A program made the position numbers and the translations under genes. A stretch of DNA of 64,000 nt, from positions 3,286,001 to 3,350,000 of the forward strand of contig NC_135782.1 in NCBI RefSeq assembly GCF_028453695.1. Direction: 5' to 3'. The stretch is from Augochlora pura. Taxonomy: Eukaryota > Arthropoda > Insecta > Hymenoptera > Halictidae. The stretch's first letter is position 1; each line of letters begins with the position of its first letter. Positions 39,626 through 51,383 of the stretch are shown one piece after another. Below the pieces are notes generated by a model, which ran no database searches, was not told where the DNA came from, and worked only from the letters and a program-made list of their open reading frames with translations.

Positions 39626-41189
39626 AGGCACCCTCAGAATTCCACGAACAGGATATAATCGTCGCCGACGTAAGGGGGGGAATGGTCGGGCGACAAATAA
39701 CGTAACATCGGAACGCCTTTGATCCTCGCGCGATCTTCCGCCCTTCTTCTCTTTTTCTCTTCCTCTCGATCTTTTTCGACAACGGAAATTGCCGGCATGC
39801 GGGCCGGCGTTTCCCCGCGCGTTGGAACTCGTCCGTACAGTAACGCCCGGGCCCTCTCGTTACACTCGCATTACTCTATTGTTCCATTGTTCTATTGTTC
39901 TAGTTACGGGCGCAAGTTGTAAATAACGGCGCAACAAATTTCTTCGTACCGCAATATTGGCTAGAATTTAGTAATCCCCGTTGGCCGTCGAAACGTCTCG
40001 CGACACGTAAATAATGCTTCGAGTGCGCGCGCGCGCGCGCGCCGAAGGCGATTGCGTTTAGCCCGTTGCGCATAACTTTGCATGCTAATGTTTACCTGGG
40101 CTAATTCAAACGAATTATCATAACACCTGCTGCGCGGTCCCCTACCCTAATTAATTTTCATTAGGTCGGAGGGAGGGGACGGTTCGTTTTGACTGGCCGT
40201 CGGCGGAAGAGGATCGCGAATCGACGGTCTTTCGAGGCGCCGTGAAATTGCGCCGTTTTTTTTCAACGACAAATTGGCTGCCTGTAAACTGGAGAGTTGC
40301 ACAAGGTGTCGAATTATTCTTGAAAGTGTGTACAACGATCTCTATATATTTATTTATTTATTTATTTCATTTTACTTTAATTCATCTTATTTTCACTTTA
40401 TTTTAGACTTTACTGTGATTTTAGGGTCGCTGTCTTTTATACAGTAGAAACCTCGTTATCCAAAAAGTTGTAACCGGCCTGGTTACCTATTGTCTCCAGG
40501 CGAGCGATTTCATCTCATTGTGCAATACCGAATTATTCGTAAACATAACTGCGTCGTATCGCGGAAACACCGCGCAATATTGTAGAATCGACCTCGCCGT
40601 CGTTTCAGCGTAAAAGTTTGTAAACTCCGTTCACCCACGGGCGACCCGTATTTAGCCGAGGAATCGGCATTCCTCGCTCTTCCCATTATATAAATAAATG
40701 AGATTTATGTACTCTAAATAAAACCAAATTTCTATCAAATAAAATCCATTAATTAACCCTCGGGCAAATCCTTGCGTCCAGCGACACGAATCTCGCGTAA
40801 ATAGCCGACGCGGACAGTAACCGGGCGTGTCGGTTCATAGAAAATCTACGTACGTTAACCCGTGTGAAAATTGGACCCGGTTACAAAGTTATTGGACGAG
40901 ACGAGAAAGTTTCGTGGTCGCCTTGGCGGCCCTACAGAATTTCGTATTCCCTTTCCTTCCCGGGGAATAAATAGGAGATTTACTCGGAGCCGATCTCAAG
41001 GCCGGCTCTCGGCCCAGTCCGAAGGGAGTGTCGTGTTTCAGATCTCTTCGGTGTCAAGGCTCCTCCTCGTTCGAAGGCCTGGCACACATTGTTTAGCGCT
41101 AACATTTTCCACCGGAGAAGAATCGAAAGAAGCCGCCGACGGCTGTCTCGAGGCCGGACGATACTCGGGAAGCCGAAATTTTAAATTCT

Positions 41190-41250
41190 AGGATCATTTT
41201 TCTATAATCTAGATTTGTAGGTTAAAACAGCTTCGAGTGCAAAGGGTTAA
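41190..41250 (-). mobile_element. piggyBac-like MITE terminus
   Basis: It ends GGTTAAAACAGCTTCGAGTG then CAAAGGGTTAA. This is a short, diverged copy of the left arm, read on the minus strand. Confidence 0.55.
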
Positions 41251-41856
41251 TTCTCAAAAAGCAATTCAGATGTCAGCGATTTTTCTGCGGCCTATTTCGT
41301 CACATTTTCACAGGTGTTCCCTTCGGTATAAAAAGTAAAAAGGGGGTTGATTCGCAGCGTCGTTTTACTCTTGAATTTTCCCGCGACGATCGCGTCGTTC
41401 GCTAACAAGCCCGAGCGATCCGTTTAGCCTCCGCAATTAGGAATTAGCCGCGACAAAAAAAAAACTGTAGCCGGTCGAGCGTAACGGTACACGAAATTAA
41501 GCCCGTGTACGGACAAAATGCAACGCTCGGCGCGATGTTTAGCGAGCCGATTCCGCGCGTCCCGATGCGAAAAACCAGACGCGCGAGCGCGCGCGCGAAA
41601 TGCAAAACGCGCTGTTGGAAAACTAGTTCGTTAAGGAATCCAGCCGCGGAGGAAGTGCATCGGACAGCGATGCGATACAGTTACGGGCAGACAGAAAACG
41701 CGGCGCGGACGTACGGGCGAATGAATCGCGCGGCGCGCCGCGATTAGATCGGAAATAATAAGGACTTTTCTGGCCCCGTGGAACGTGTTCCCTTATCGAG
41801 GCTCGCATCGGCTACCCCATCATTCTTACTTACAGCGGGCAAATGCGTTTCCAATG

Positions 41857-41884
41857 GGGGGGGGGGGGGGGGGGGTGGGGGGGA
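41857..41884. repeat. G homopolymer
   Basis: About 26 G broken by one T. Confidence 0.9.
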
Positions 41885-42224
41885 GAGGCTTCGAACGAGC
41901 TCGATTATAACCGCGTAACCCTCTTTGTAATTCAATTTCATCCGGATTCCTGGTCAAACGTCTAATTGCCTTCGATCGTTTCTTAATTGTTCATAAATCA
42001 ACCATTTGTGTATAAATCGATCCTCTAATACATAAATCGATTCTCCGATACATGGGAAGCCCGATCAAGATCTTATCTAAAGCCTCCAATTTCGACCACA
42101 AGGGCTAATCAAATTCTACGATTAATATTGAAATCTTCGCGCAACCCTTAACAACCGTAAAGCCGTCAGATGTTGTTTTAAATTATAATTGAATTAATAA
42201 TTAAAGTGCAGCTTTACCCTTGCT

Positions 42225-42334
42225 AAATCGATTCTTGCGACTCTTAGAATCGGTTTTGCTTCAAAATGATTTTGCAACGTGATAGAACAACTTTGACGGT
42301 GCGCCAGAGTCGCCATTCGATTGCGAAGTATTAA
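42225..42334 (+). mobile_element. Degenerate piggyBac-like MITE, right half
   Basis: The segment AACTTTGACGGTGCGCCAGA then GTCGCCATTCGATTGCGAAG and TATTAA aligns with the right arm at 35,324. It lies 18 nt inside the putative intron that follows the donor at 42,357. Confidence 0.5.
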
Positions 42335-42357
42335 AGTTCGATTATAAAGTGACTTAC

Positions 42358-42600
42358 CTTTTCGATGGCTTCCAGCGCCGCTTCAAAACTCCCAGCATGA
42401 GTAAACCGATGTAAACGAGGCCCAGGTAACGACGGGCTTCCGACACCCAGGAGCGTATCAACCACCAACACCACCAAAACCAATCACCACACAACAACAG
42501 CAACCACCGGTTCAGCCTCGTCGATCTTTCCGAAAGACCTTGCTTGTCACACGAGTCACACCATGATCGTTCACTGTTCCGCGATATTTGGCGCCAGAGT
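42358..42600 (-). other. Possible 5' exon with perfect splice donor
   Basis: The minus strand reads CGAAAAG|GTAAGT, a consensus 5' splice site with its GT at 42357-42356. The preceding bases are rich in CAA/CAC triplets on the plus strand, like an insect 5' UTR. One frame has ATG at 42398 and would give MLGVLKRRWKPSK before the splice. Another frame reads FTHAGSFEAALEAIEK up to the donor but has no ATG. I cannot tell whether the exon is coding. No downstream partner was found in the window, so it would be the first exon of a gene with a long first intron. The upstream boundary is a guess. Confidence 0.3.
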
Positions 42601-43094
42601 AATTCGCTGCACCACCACTCACTGCGACCACTCGATATAAGACGGAGAGGAGGGTGGGTATCGATATTAGATCGGCACTCGCGATATACTTTCGGGCTGG
42701 ACTCCCCCTTGGCCGCAGAATTCTCACACCTTGGGGAACGCGAGGAAACTTGGTTGAATTTCGTCGTCGCGTGGCCGAGCTGATTTAAGAAAGGTTTCGC
42801 GTATTTTTATTGCGAAGTAAAGGGGGTTGATTCAAGGATTTTTATTACGAATTAAAAAGTCGAACGAATTACGAGTTGAAAAATCGCGCTTCCGTGTTAC
42901 GGGAATTTTATCGATCTGCCGGAAGGTTGTAATCTATCGAGACGCTTGAAATCAGTGTAAAAATATCGCTCCGAGATAGACGCTGTTTATCTTCGGATTA
43001 ATTCCGAGGTATTCAACAATGGATTCCTTGGATTAGGTGGACTGCGGGCGTTATCGATTCGGGAGCGTTAATCTCTGGTGGATAACGATAACGA

Positions 43095-43270
43095 AATGGG
43101 GAATCCGTCGATCGCGAAGAATCTCTCGATCGCGGGGAATTGGATCGCGGGGAGTCTCTCGATCGAGGAAAATCTAAATCGAGGGGAAACCTGCGATCGC
43201 GGGGAATCTGGATCGAGAAGAATCTCTCGACCGAAGGGAATCTCGATCGCGGCGAATCCCTCGATCGTTG
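43095..43270. repeat. GATCG-rich minisatellite
   Basis: Degenerate repeats of CTCGATCGCGGGGAAT with a period of roughly 16-25 bp, about nine copies (for example 43,108, 43,129, 43,156, 43,187, 43,203, 43,225, 43,243). Confidence 0.7.
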
Positions 43271-44638
43271 CACCGATCCGTTAACGCATAATAAGGTCTC
43301 CGCGCGTCGATACGGGTGAACGTCCTGCCACGCTATATTCGCCGGCGAAAGAAAGACAGGGAGACGCGTCGATAGTTATGTCACGCGCCCCCGACGATCC
43401 CCTTCGCTTCGAAATAAAACCCTGTAAAACATCGAACACGCTCAGAGCAAATAACGACGCTTCTCGAATCTTATCGTCCGCGATCGTCGACGAGCCCGGT
43501 TAATTAACCGGTAAAATCGTAAGCTCGGCACACGAGACTTCGAAGCGCGAAATCCAATCCTCGCTTCCAGAAGGGGAAAAAACGACTGCTATCGCGAGCT
43601 GCAACCCCTTCGCCGACGGGACGCGAGTGTGGTCTTTAGCAATAGTACAGTCTGAGTAAACGTCATCGCCTGATGAGCTTTACATCAATAATCCACTGTT
43701 ACTCGTGTCCCCGAGATAGGTGCGCGCGCGCGCCCGCCGCCGCCACTGATTAATTAGCCGGCTATGACCGAGCACGAACGCGCCCCACGGCTTGCCGGAT
43801 TAATCGTTCGCGAATAATAAAATTGTTAATTTAATAAATGAATAATTTGTTAATTTAGTACACAAGTGTTATTACAAGTGCAAGGAACGTTGTGTATTTA
43901 TTCGAGAAGCAGAAATTTTGGCACGAATTGCTCCGAAACGGAGACTTGGCAGATTATGTCAGCGCGCGAATATCGCGAAAGAACCGCGCGCGCGCCTAAA
44001 ATCGTCCCTCGGAACCGGGCCGACGTTTCTCGAAGTGTCGCGTGTCGTTTTCCCCGGGTTGCCTCCACACCGCATCGATCGATCGATGGTTCTCGCGAGG
44101 ATCTACACGGGTAATCTAGCCGAACCAGAAACAGAGAGGACGGGGGCAGACGATTGCGCGCGGAAACGTTGCCAGCGTAACAGACGCCTCCCTCTCATTT
44201 AACCCTATGCGGTTATGAATCACCGTTGCCGTTCCGAGGGGGTCACTCGAGGCACCCGCGACCTCCACTTTGCCACTGGACAAGAAGCACTGGCGTAACC
44301 TTGCACCGCGAGCCGTTTCGTTCGACCGGACCCCGCTTCAAGACCACACCGCTGTCGAAAAAGCTCGACGAAAAAGAGCCTCACGGCCCCTCTCTCTCCC
44401 TCTCGACACGTTTACTCACGGTTTTTAAGGGCTCACTGCGTCTCTCACCCTTTCGACGATGGTGCGCGCGAAGAAAACACACTCCACGACTTGCACGACG
44501 TAGTTATCGAACGTGTCCCGACGCGAATCACCGCGGCCGAAGCAAAAACGCAGCGATCAGAGGAAGCTAAGGTCGCGCGCGCGGAAACACTGACACGAAC
44601 CGGCTGCGCGCCGAACTCGAACTGAACCAAAGACAGAG

Positions 44639-44833
44639 ATGGCAGACCACGCGGTGTACTCCTTCCCGGCCGCTACGCCGGGCTTCTCCCTGCCCTCCCT
44701 CCATCCCCACCACTCTCTCGGCCGCCTATCCCCACGGACTTCCCCTGGCGGCCAGGCTCGGCTCAAGGTTCCCCCCGATACCAACCGTACGGATGAAAAT
44801 TTCCTAAAAAATTACGACAGGATTCTCGGTTAA
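44639..44833 (+). CDS. Small ORF (64 aa) in a possible plus-strand 5' exon
   Basis: ATG lies in a good context (CAGAG before ATGG). The product begins MADHAVYSFPAATPGF and is Pro/Ser/His-rich in its first two thirds. It ends at TAA 44831-44833, only 24 nt before a consensus donor GAT|GTAAGT (GT at 44858). It could be an upstream ORF in a 5' UTR exon, the start of a real coding exon with a different donor, or chance in GC-rich sequence. No domain is recognised. Confidence 0.22.
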   Translation: MADHAVYSFPAATPGFSLPSLHPHHSLGRLSPRTSPGGQARLKVPPDTNRTDENFLKNYDRILG

Positions 44834-45616
44834 CCAAATTAGACGCGGAAATAGGATGTAAGTATTTGAAACAGTTCATTTAACCTTATTTAAGAGCAAC
44901 ATTTTTTATTTTACAAATAATGGAAGAAGATATCGTCAAAGTGATGGGATTGGATAGATTTTATTTTAAAAAAATCCAATCGTTTTATTTAATTGTCTAA
45001 GTAGTTTTGTGATATTTTTAAGACGTTTTTCAACGTAACACAATTCATCGTAACAATTACACGTGCTCCAATTTTACCTCCCTTTATATTTAATAGCAAA
45101 CAAACAAATAACAAGATATTATTAACATTCCCTTCTTGATTAAATTCTCGAATATATTTTCTCAGAGAAGACGCGTCGCAATATACAGTAAAATATAAAA
45201 GAGGACTCGAATACACAGGGAAGGCTTTACCGGCATCGTTTAAAACGGTGCTCAAGCGAGACAAATGAAAACCGAAGTTCCACGGTGTAAAGCGTGTCTC
45301 CTTAAATCTCGTCCGACGATTCGCGAAAGCCTGGCATTAAAACAGGCGAACCAAACCCGGCGCTGAAGTAAAAGTCGAAATGCGCCGCGCGCGACGCAGT
45401 AAACCACGTGTTCATTAGAAAACACACGCGCGGTGCGCGAACTTACAGGATCGCGTCCCCGGCGTCCCTGTAACCCGGGCATAAAAAGCCCAGGGACAAG
45501 CCCAGGGAAACGGGCTTTAACCGCGTAATCTCGTGTTTACTAATCGGATTACGGCATAGTTAATTCGTAGGAAAACCGACGCTGTTATTCCCGATGCGCC
45601 AACCATTCCGCCAGAG

Positions 45617-45650
45617 TCTCTCTCTCTCTCTCTCTCTCCCTCTCTCTCTT
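45617..45650. repeat. CT microsatellite
   Basis: (CT)n with one CCC interruption. Confidence 0.9.
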
Positions 45651-45789
45651 CTTATCGTTTGTAGCGACGTTGATTGCCCCACGCGTGATTCTTGTAACGA
45701 GGTAGAGTATAACTCTCGATTTTACGAAATAATTGCCAATGCGGGAATTAGGCGAGATTTTTAATCTCAATTTTTTATAGTTTTTTAAA

Positions 45790-46035
45790 TTTTTATCGAT
45801 TTCTAGAATTTTGTAGATTTTTAGATTTTCACAGATTTTTAGATCTTTATAGATTTTCAGATTTTTATAGATTCTAGATTTTTATAGATTTTGAGATTTC
45901 TATAGATTTTTAGATTTTTATAGATTTTCAGGTTTCTACAGACTTTTAGATTCTTATAAATCCTAGATTTTTATAAAATCTAAACTTTTATGGAATATTT
46001 TTAAATTCTAGATTTTAATAGATTCTAAATTTTGA
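45790..46035. repeat. Degenerate AGATTTTTATAG array
   Basis: Repeated AGATTTTTATAGATTTT units, period about 20 bp, AT-rich. No gene in it. Confidence 0.7.
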
Positions 46036-46250
46036 ATAACGTTGAAACGGTCCAAACGGAACGCTCGCGTGCCCGGCAACAATTGGCGTACGCGTTATGG
46101 GAAACGCGAGACCCGCCACTTGACCCGAACCAAACGCAAATCGCATTAACTTATTAATACTAAGCAAGAGGAATATACCCCGACAGCAGCTTTGCTAAAA
46201 AATTATGAGCTCGCCTCTTGACATTTGCCCGTCCCACGAGAATATTCATC

Positions 46251-46251
<1 letters not shown>

Positions 46252-46293
<42 letters not shown>
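46252..46293. repeat. CT microsatellite
   Basis: Pure (CT)n of about 40 bp, the longest uninterrupted one in the window. Confidence 0.95.
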
Positions 46294-46297
<4 letters not shown>

Positions 46298-46299
46298 CC

Positions 46300-49200
46300 C
46301 CCCTGTTCCTACCCCACCTGTATGGCCGCCGGCTAAAGGTCGCCCTGGTTTCTTTCTATTTCTAAAGCAAAAATAGCTTTCTTTAATTAGGGCTTATAAG
46401 TCAACACCTGCGACACATGGAATCGTGTTTCAAAATTAATTAACCATAGAACTACCCCATGGGATTACGTCCACTTTATTTTTCAATTGTCTACTGACTC
46501 GTGGATAAATGATACAATTTTTAATATTTCTAATATTTATTATTATTAATATTTAGTTTCGAATTTTTCTTCTAATTCGTGTCTTTGACTTTATATTTTC
46601 TATTTTAAAAATAATAAACATATAATATATATATTTCGATTATTGAGATTTGATTTGAAATTGCTCTGCAATCCCTGTTTTGTTATCCGCGTGATCACGT
46701 GAAGAAAGAAGGGAGGTAGTTTTGAGGTTATAGCAGGAAAATCCCGAACGCGCCACGATGCGCTCGCGCGTTTCCGTTTTAGAATTTGCACAATGCTTGT
46801 AATAAGCCGAAGGCGGTCTCCACGCTTCGAAAGTCCGCTTCGCGTGTATTATTCTTTCGCTTCAACGAATTAAAACAGGCGGCTCCCTGAGAACTCCCCC
46901 CCGTCAAACACAATGCTAACCGGTAATTGAATTGTCATGCTTTCAAAGAGTTCCACCCCGAAATTGAAAAATCCTCTGCCCTCTGTTCCCATAGAACATC
47001 CGTCGTGGAATCCCGGGAAAACGTACGGTTATTTCTACAATTATCTAGTACAATTTCTACAATTCCTGTTTACGTCTTTATAACGTCTATCGTTGGTCCA
47101 GCCGCTGTTTAAAATAAATTTTAATAACTTCAAAAGGCTCTTAGAGCAATGCGGTATTTGAAAAAAAATTATTGCAATGTTAAAGAAATAATAGCTACAT
47201 AAACTATAAAATAAACGTATTTACATCGAAAGTAACGTCTCCATATTAAAATTACAACAGTCTCAAATTCGAAAGGGTTGAAAGCGGCACGAAACTGCAT
47301 CGAAGCCAACGAGCCGACGAAAATCATTTCCAACCGATATATTTACAATTCGCCGAGCGACAGCAGGTGATGCTAACGCCCGCATACTTTCTTCCGTGCG
47401 CCGTAGAAGGCGCACCGTCGAAGAATTATTATGTAAAGGTACAGCGCGCTAAGTGGTATAACGTATGTGACAGATACAGCACGAGTTTCGAAGACGGGCG
47501 AAATATCCCCGGGTGCGACTCGTCGTCGTTCGAACTTTCCACTTCTGGAAATGCAATCGCGCCGAATTATTCAGCTTCTTCCGGCGCATCAGCCCCGTTG
47601 CCTCGAACTTCTTCGCGAACGCCCGGTTCGGCATGCGACTGCAAAAGTTGACGCGGCGCAGTCGGTCGGTGCACCAATTCCGTCGTCGTCGAATATCCCC
47701 GGACGGCATCATGCTTCCTCTCCGGTTTAGAGGTTCTGGGGGCTCGGCTAGCCGGCTTCGGCGGCGCTCGGCCACAATCGCAGAGACGATGCATCGATTT
47801 TTCCTTCGTTGCAGCCGCTCCTCTCTCTCTCTCTCTCTCTTTCTCTCGCTCGCTCGCTCGCTCTCTCTCTCTGCAACCCCCGCTGCATGTGCATCGTCTT
47901 CGCAACGCTTCGGCGACCCTCTCTTCCGGCCGTTTCGGACTTCACCTTCTAGGCGAGCCGACTCACCCCTTTCCCCCCCACATCAAATGCAGGAGGAAAG
48001 TTTCGTCAATGTATATTGTGATGGAATGTCGCGTTTCCTGGTCGAAATGATAAACAATGTACTGATAAGTATATTAACAAGTTTTATGTGAGAACCATGG
48101 TTTGGTTGTTGAAATATTGTTATTAATAATTTGTACGGTCTCGCTAGACATTTGTCGTGTTTTCTGGCTAAAATGATGATTTATATATTGACAAATAAAT
48201 TAACTATTCGCAGAAGAAAAAGCAGCGATCGCAAGCGCCAAACAAATAAAACGTAGATCAAGCCGTTGTTCTTTTTGATCGGCCAATAGGAAAGCTTTTA
48301 TCGCCGAGCGAAGAGCTCGCCGGCCAACCGCCTGTTAATCCGTCACCGAAAAAAATTTATCGCCCCTTTCCCCGGTCAACTTCCCGAAGTACAAAGTTCC
48401 TTCTCGTCTTATTTCCATGAAAAAGTTCCTCGCACACTTTTCATCGTCCACCGTCGCGCAACTTTCTCGACGAGGTGGTTCTAGATTTAATAACACCACG
48501 GAGAAGATATTGCCGGTCGCTGCAATATAAATTCTATTCGATAGATTGTTTTTTGAAAAAAATTATCTCCGGCGAAGTTTCACCGCTTCGAAAAATCTAT
48601 CATCTATTATGGAGAACGAGGATGACAGAATCTACTCGTAATCGGAACAAGTGTCAGACGATCGGCGACGCGTGGATAAATCCAGACACACTGACACACA
48701 TTTCGAGCAACCTTCGAAACGTGATAATTAGCCCCGGATGTACAAAGGAGACACGGCTCTCCCTCTAAGGGCTCGCGCGTTCCCCGCCAATGAGAATTAT
48801 CCAAAAATAAAAGAGAAGTTCTCCGTCGGGGAATGGAACCGTTCCCGGCAGCGCGCCGCGCGCGGATTCTTTTCATTCGAACAAAGAAAAAGCCGCGGAG
48901 CGAAAGCCGCGTAAATCAAAGAGTAAAAACTCGTAAAAAGATTGGGGTTGTTCAAGGACACTAGACACGCGAAGGCGCACCAAAGTATTCTCTCGCGGCA
49001 CTCGACCCGATTTCCATCCGCGTCGCGTAATTACCGGCGGGTTGGACGCGTGCGTCCGTTCCTGAGGGAAACACTTGCTTGCTCTCTCTTTATTTCTCTT
49101 TTTATGATAAAGCTGCAAAGAGGGATGAGATTAAATCGCATCGATTTGGAATCGAAATTGCCGATAACAGTACGCAGTATCTTGCGCAAATTCCGCCATT

Positions 49201-50030
49201 TCGACGCTTGGACAATCGCGCCGAGAACCTAAAAGTTTGCTGAAAAATTCAGTATTTTATTTACTTTAAAAAGAAAAAGGGAGAGAATGAAGAAGAAAGA
49301 AAAAGCGAGAAAAAGGTAGAAAAAGAAAGAGGGAACGGAAAACGGCCGTTGAAAGGGGCATCGATGCCTCCGGACGTGTTCTCTCCGTCTTGTCGCCGCG
49401 ATATAAAATACCGGCTGAAAAAGGCCGCGCTGAATGGCCGACGGCCCGGCTAAAAACCGGACTTGCTCTCGTTACGCCGCGCCAAAGAAACGAAGCGACC
49501 GCTCTGAGCCGCCCGGCCGTCGCATCGGCGCAGGTGAGCCGGCCAGATGACCGCCGCGGAAACGGTGAATGAAGAACCAGCCGGGGAGAGCGTTTTCGTT
49601 CGGACGCCGTTCGTTGCACCGGGCCCCGGGGTCGGGCCGGGTCGGGCCGGCGTGCTGCGCCGCGGGCGCGACAAGACAAATGTGCGAGCGCGAACCGAAT
49701 ATCAATTTCGACTTCCTGCCCTGTGCGCGGTTCGTCAATTTCTTTCAGCTCCGCTCGCTTTGTTATTTATCGCTCGACGGAGCGAACGCGCACCGTCGCG
49801 CAGGAATTTATTAACCCTTTCTTTGCGCTCCGTTGTTTCCGCTTCGTGATTCTAGTATGTGACTAAATATTAAAGTTTATTAGCGATTTGCAACTGTTTC
49901 CCGATGTCTACAAATCGAATTCTATAATTTATAAATCGTCATATGAATCGAATATTATTATAATAATATTATACATATATATATAATATTAGTTATAAAA
50001 GTTATTATAGATAAACTCTTTTAGTTATAA
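46300..50030. other. No gene seen
   Basis: GC-rich and AT-rich patches, and the compound CT/CTCG tract at 47,820. ORFs of up to about 190 codons here run through the CT tract on opposite strands and lack support. Confidence 0.5.
47820..47873. repeat. CT/CTCG microsatellite
   Basis: (CT)n, then (CTCG)4, then (CT)n: a compound microsatellite. Confidence 0.9.
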
Positions 50031-50034
50031 AAGT

Positions 50035-50042
50035 AAAAAAAA
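50035..50042 (-). terminator. RNA polymerase III terminator of tRNA-Val
   Basis: A run of eight T on the minus strand lies 3 nt beyond the tRNA 3' end, a canonical Pol III stop signal. It supports the tRNA being a transcribed gene and not a SINE relic. Confidence 0.85.
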
Positions 50043-50045
50043 TAT

Positions 50046-50117
50046 GGTTCCGGCCGGGATCGAACTGGCGACCTTCTGCGTGTAAAGCAGACGTGATAAC
50101 CGCTACACCACGGAACC
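50046..50117 (-). tRNA. tRNA-Val (anticodon UAC)
   Basis: This is a 72-nt cloverleaf. The 7-bp acceptor stem pairs GGTTCCG with CGGAACC. The D arm holds an A-box-like TGGTGTAGCGG and the T arm GTTCGATCC. The anticodon stem TCTGC/GCAGA encloses loop TTTACAC, giving anticodon TAC at 50084-50082, which reads the valine codon GTA. No intron is seen. The CCA end is not encoded, as expected for a eukaryotic nuclear tRNA. Confidence 0.95.
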
Positions 50118-51064
50118 TGTTGTTCAACCATGTTGTTATAGTGGTTTGTTAATAATAACGCTACCAAAAATAACAATATAGAACTAATTACACGATATAT
50201 TTAATTAACCAATATTGCGTCAGTTCCGAGCATGAATTTCATTATATTTTAATCTCTTTCATTAAGGAAATATGTATTACTAATATAATATACTGAGAGT
50301 ACAGAAATATTCAGTAGACAATTTCTCCTGCATTTTTATCTTGCAAGAAACGTTCGTCTATTAATAAAAAATCTAAAAGGAATTTTTTTATTTTCAAATC
50401 TTTCAATAACGTTCCTTTTCGCAGCGGTGAAACGGTCAAACTGTTAGCCAGAATTATCAGCAGTCGGTTTACAGATTGTCACACCTTATACTCATATCTC
50501 ATACTTGTTATGAGCATCATCTGGCAGGCAAAACAGAGTTATTCTCGCGTAGAGCTCGTTGTTACCGATATCGAAGAGTATTTGAGCTTTTCAGCGAGAA
50601 TGGAGTATCCTCTATACTCCATTCGTACCACTGCACTTTTTTTTTATCATTTCAAGATCCTTTTGTTAAATTTTCAAAATTTAGTAAGATACGTCTGCGA
50701 TTGATTTAACGAAATTATTTTTCAAAATATCTCCACTTCAAAAGTTCTTGAAATTTGTATTCCCGAATTGCTGATAACAAATTGCATATTGCAGATAGTT
50801 TAATAAACGCCGTCGTTGTGAATTTACTAACATAATAACAATTGCTATCAGTATCAACTGATAACACATTAGATATTCTCAATTTTATAATATTCTTCGT
50901 ATACGTTCAATATTTGTAACTTTTAATAGTCTAACATCATTATCAATGAACTAATTGCAATGAAAAAATACTGGAGTATTACATAACACTCTTCTGTAGG
51001 TCGCACGAGAGATAAATAACAAGACCGAGAGAGAGAGAGAGAGAGTTATAGTGTAATAAATTAA

Positions 51065-51383
51065 TTTATTTCAATGTAGAAAAATAATAAATAAATATCT
51101 TAACTATCTTAGGCGACGAGTCGAAATATATATATATTGCCATTTACAGGAAATAAATAGGTCGCGCGATTATTACGATACATGAGGGACGGTTGCGATA
51201 CTGATTCTGAATAGGTGCACCCGAAATTCCTAATTCTTCGATTGTTCCTTTGACAGATTGGTACACCGAACAGGATGCCTTTGTTTCTGTCTGCGTGGTG
51301 TCATCCTTTTCTTTTTTAATTTAGTTCACCGCCTTCGGCGAGTCACGTTCCGCGTCACATTCTGTATCGCTTCCGGGCTTCAA
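51065..51383 (-). other. Exon 5: terminal exon and 3' UTR of the peptide gene
   Basis: A strong acceptor (TTTTTCTTTTACAG|TTGAAG) starts the exon at 51383. Joined to exon 4 in phase 2, it adds one Ser codon and a TGA at 51382-51380, so the exon is essentially untranslated. A polyadenylation signal AATAAA lies on the minus strand at 51070-51065. In phase 0 the same exon would instead encode LKPGSDTECDAERDSPKAVN before TAA at 51321 (see findings). The extent of the UTR is inferred from the poly(A) signal. Confidence 0.5.

Noticed and set aside
47513..48091. 192-codon plus-strand ORF
   Set aside because: It passes through the compound CT/CTCG microsatellite; the opposite strand is equally open.
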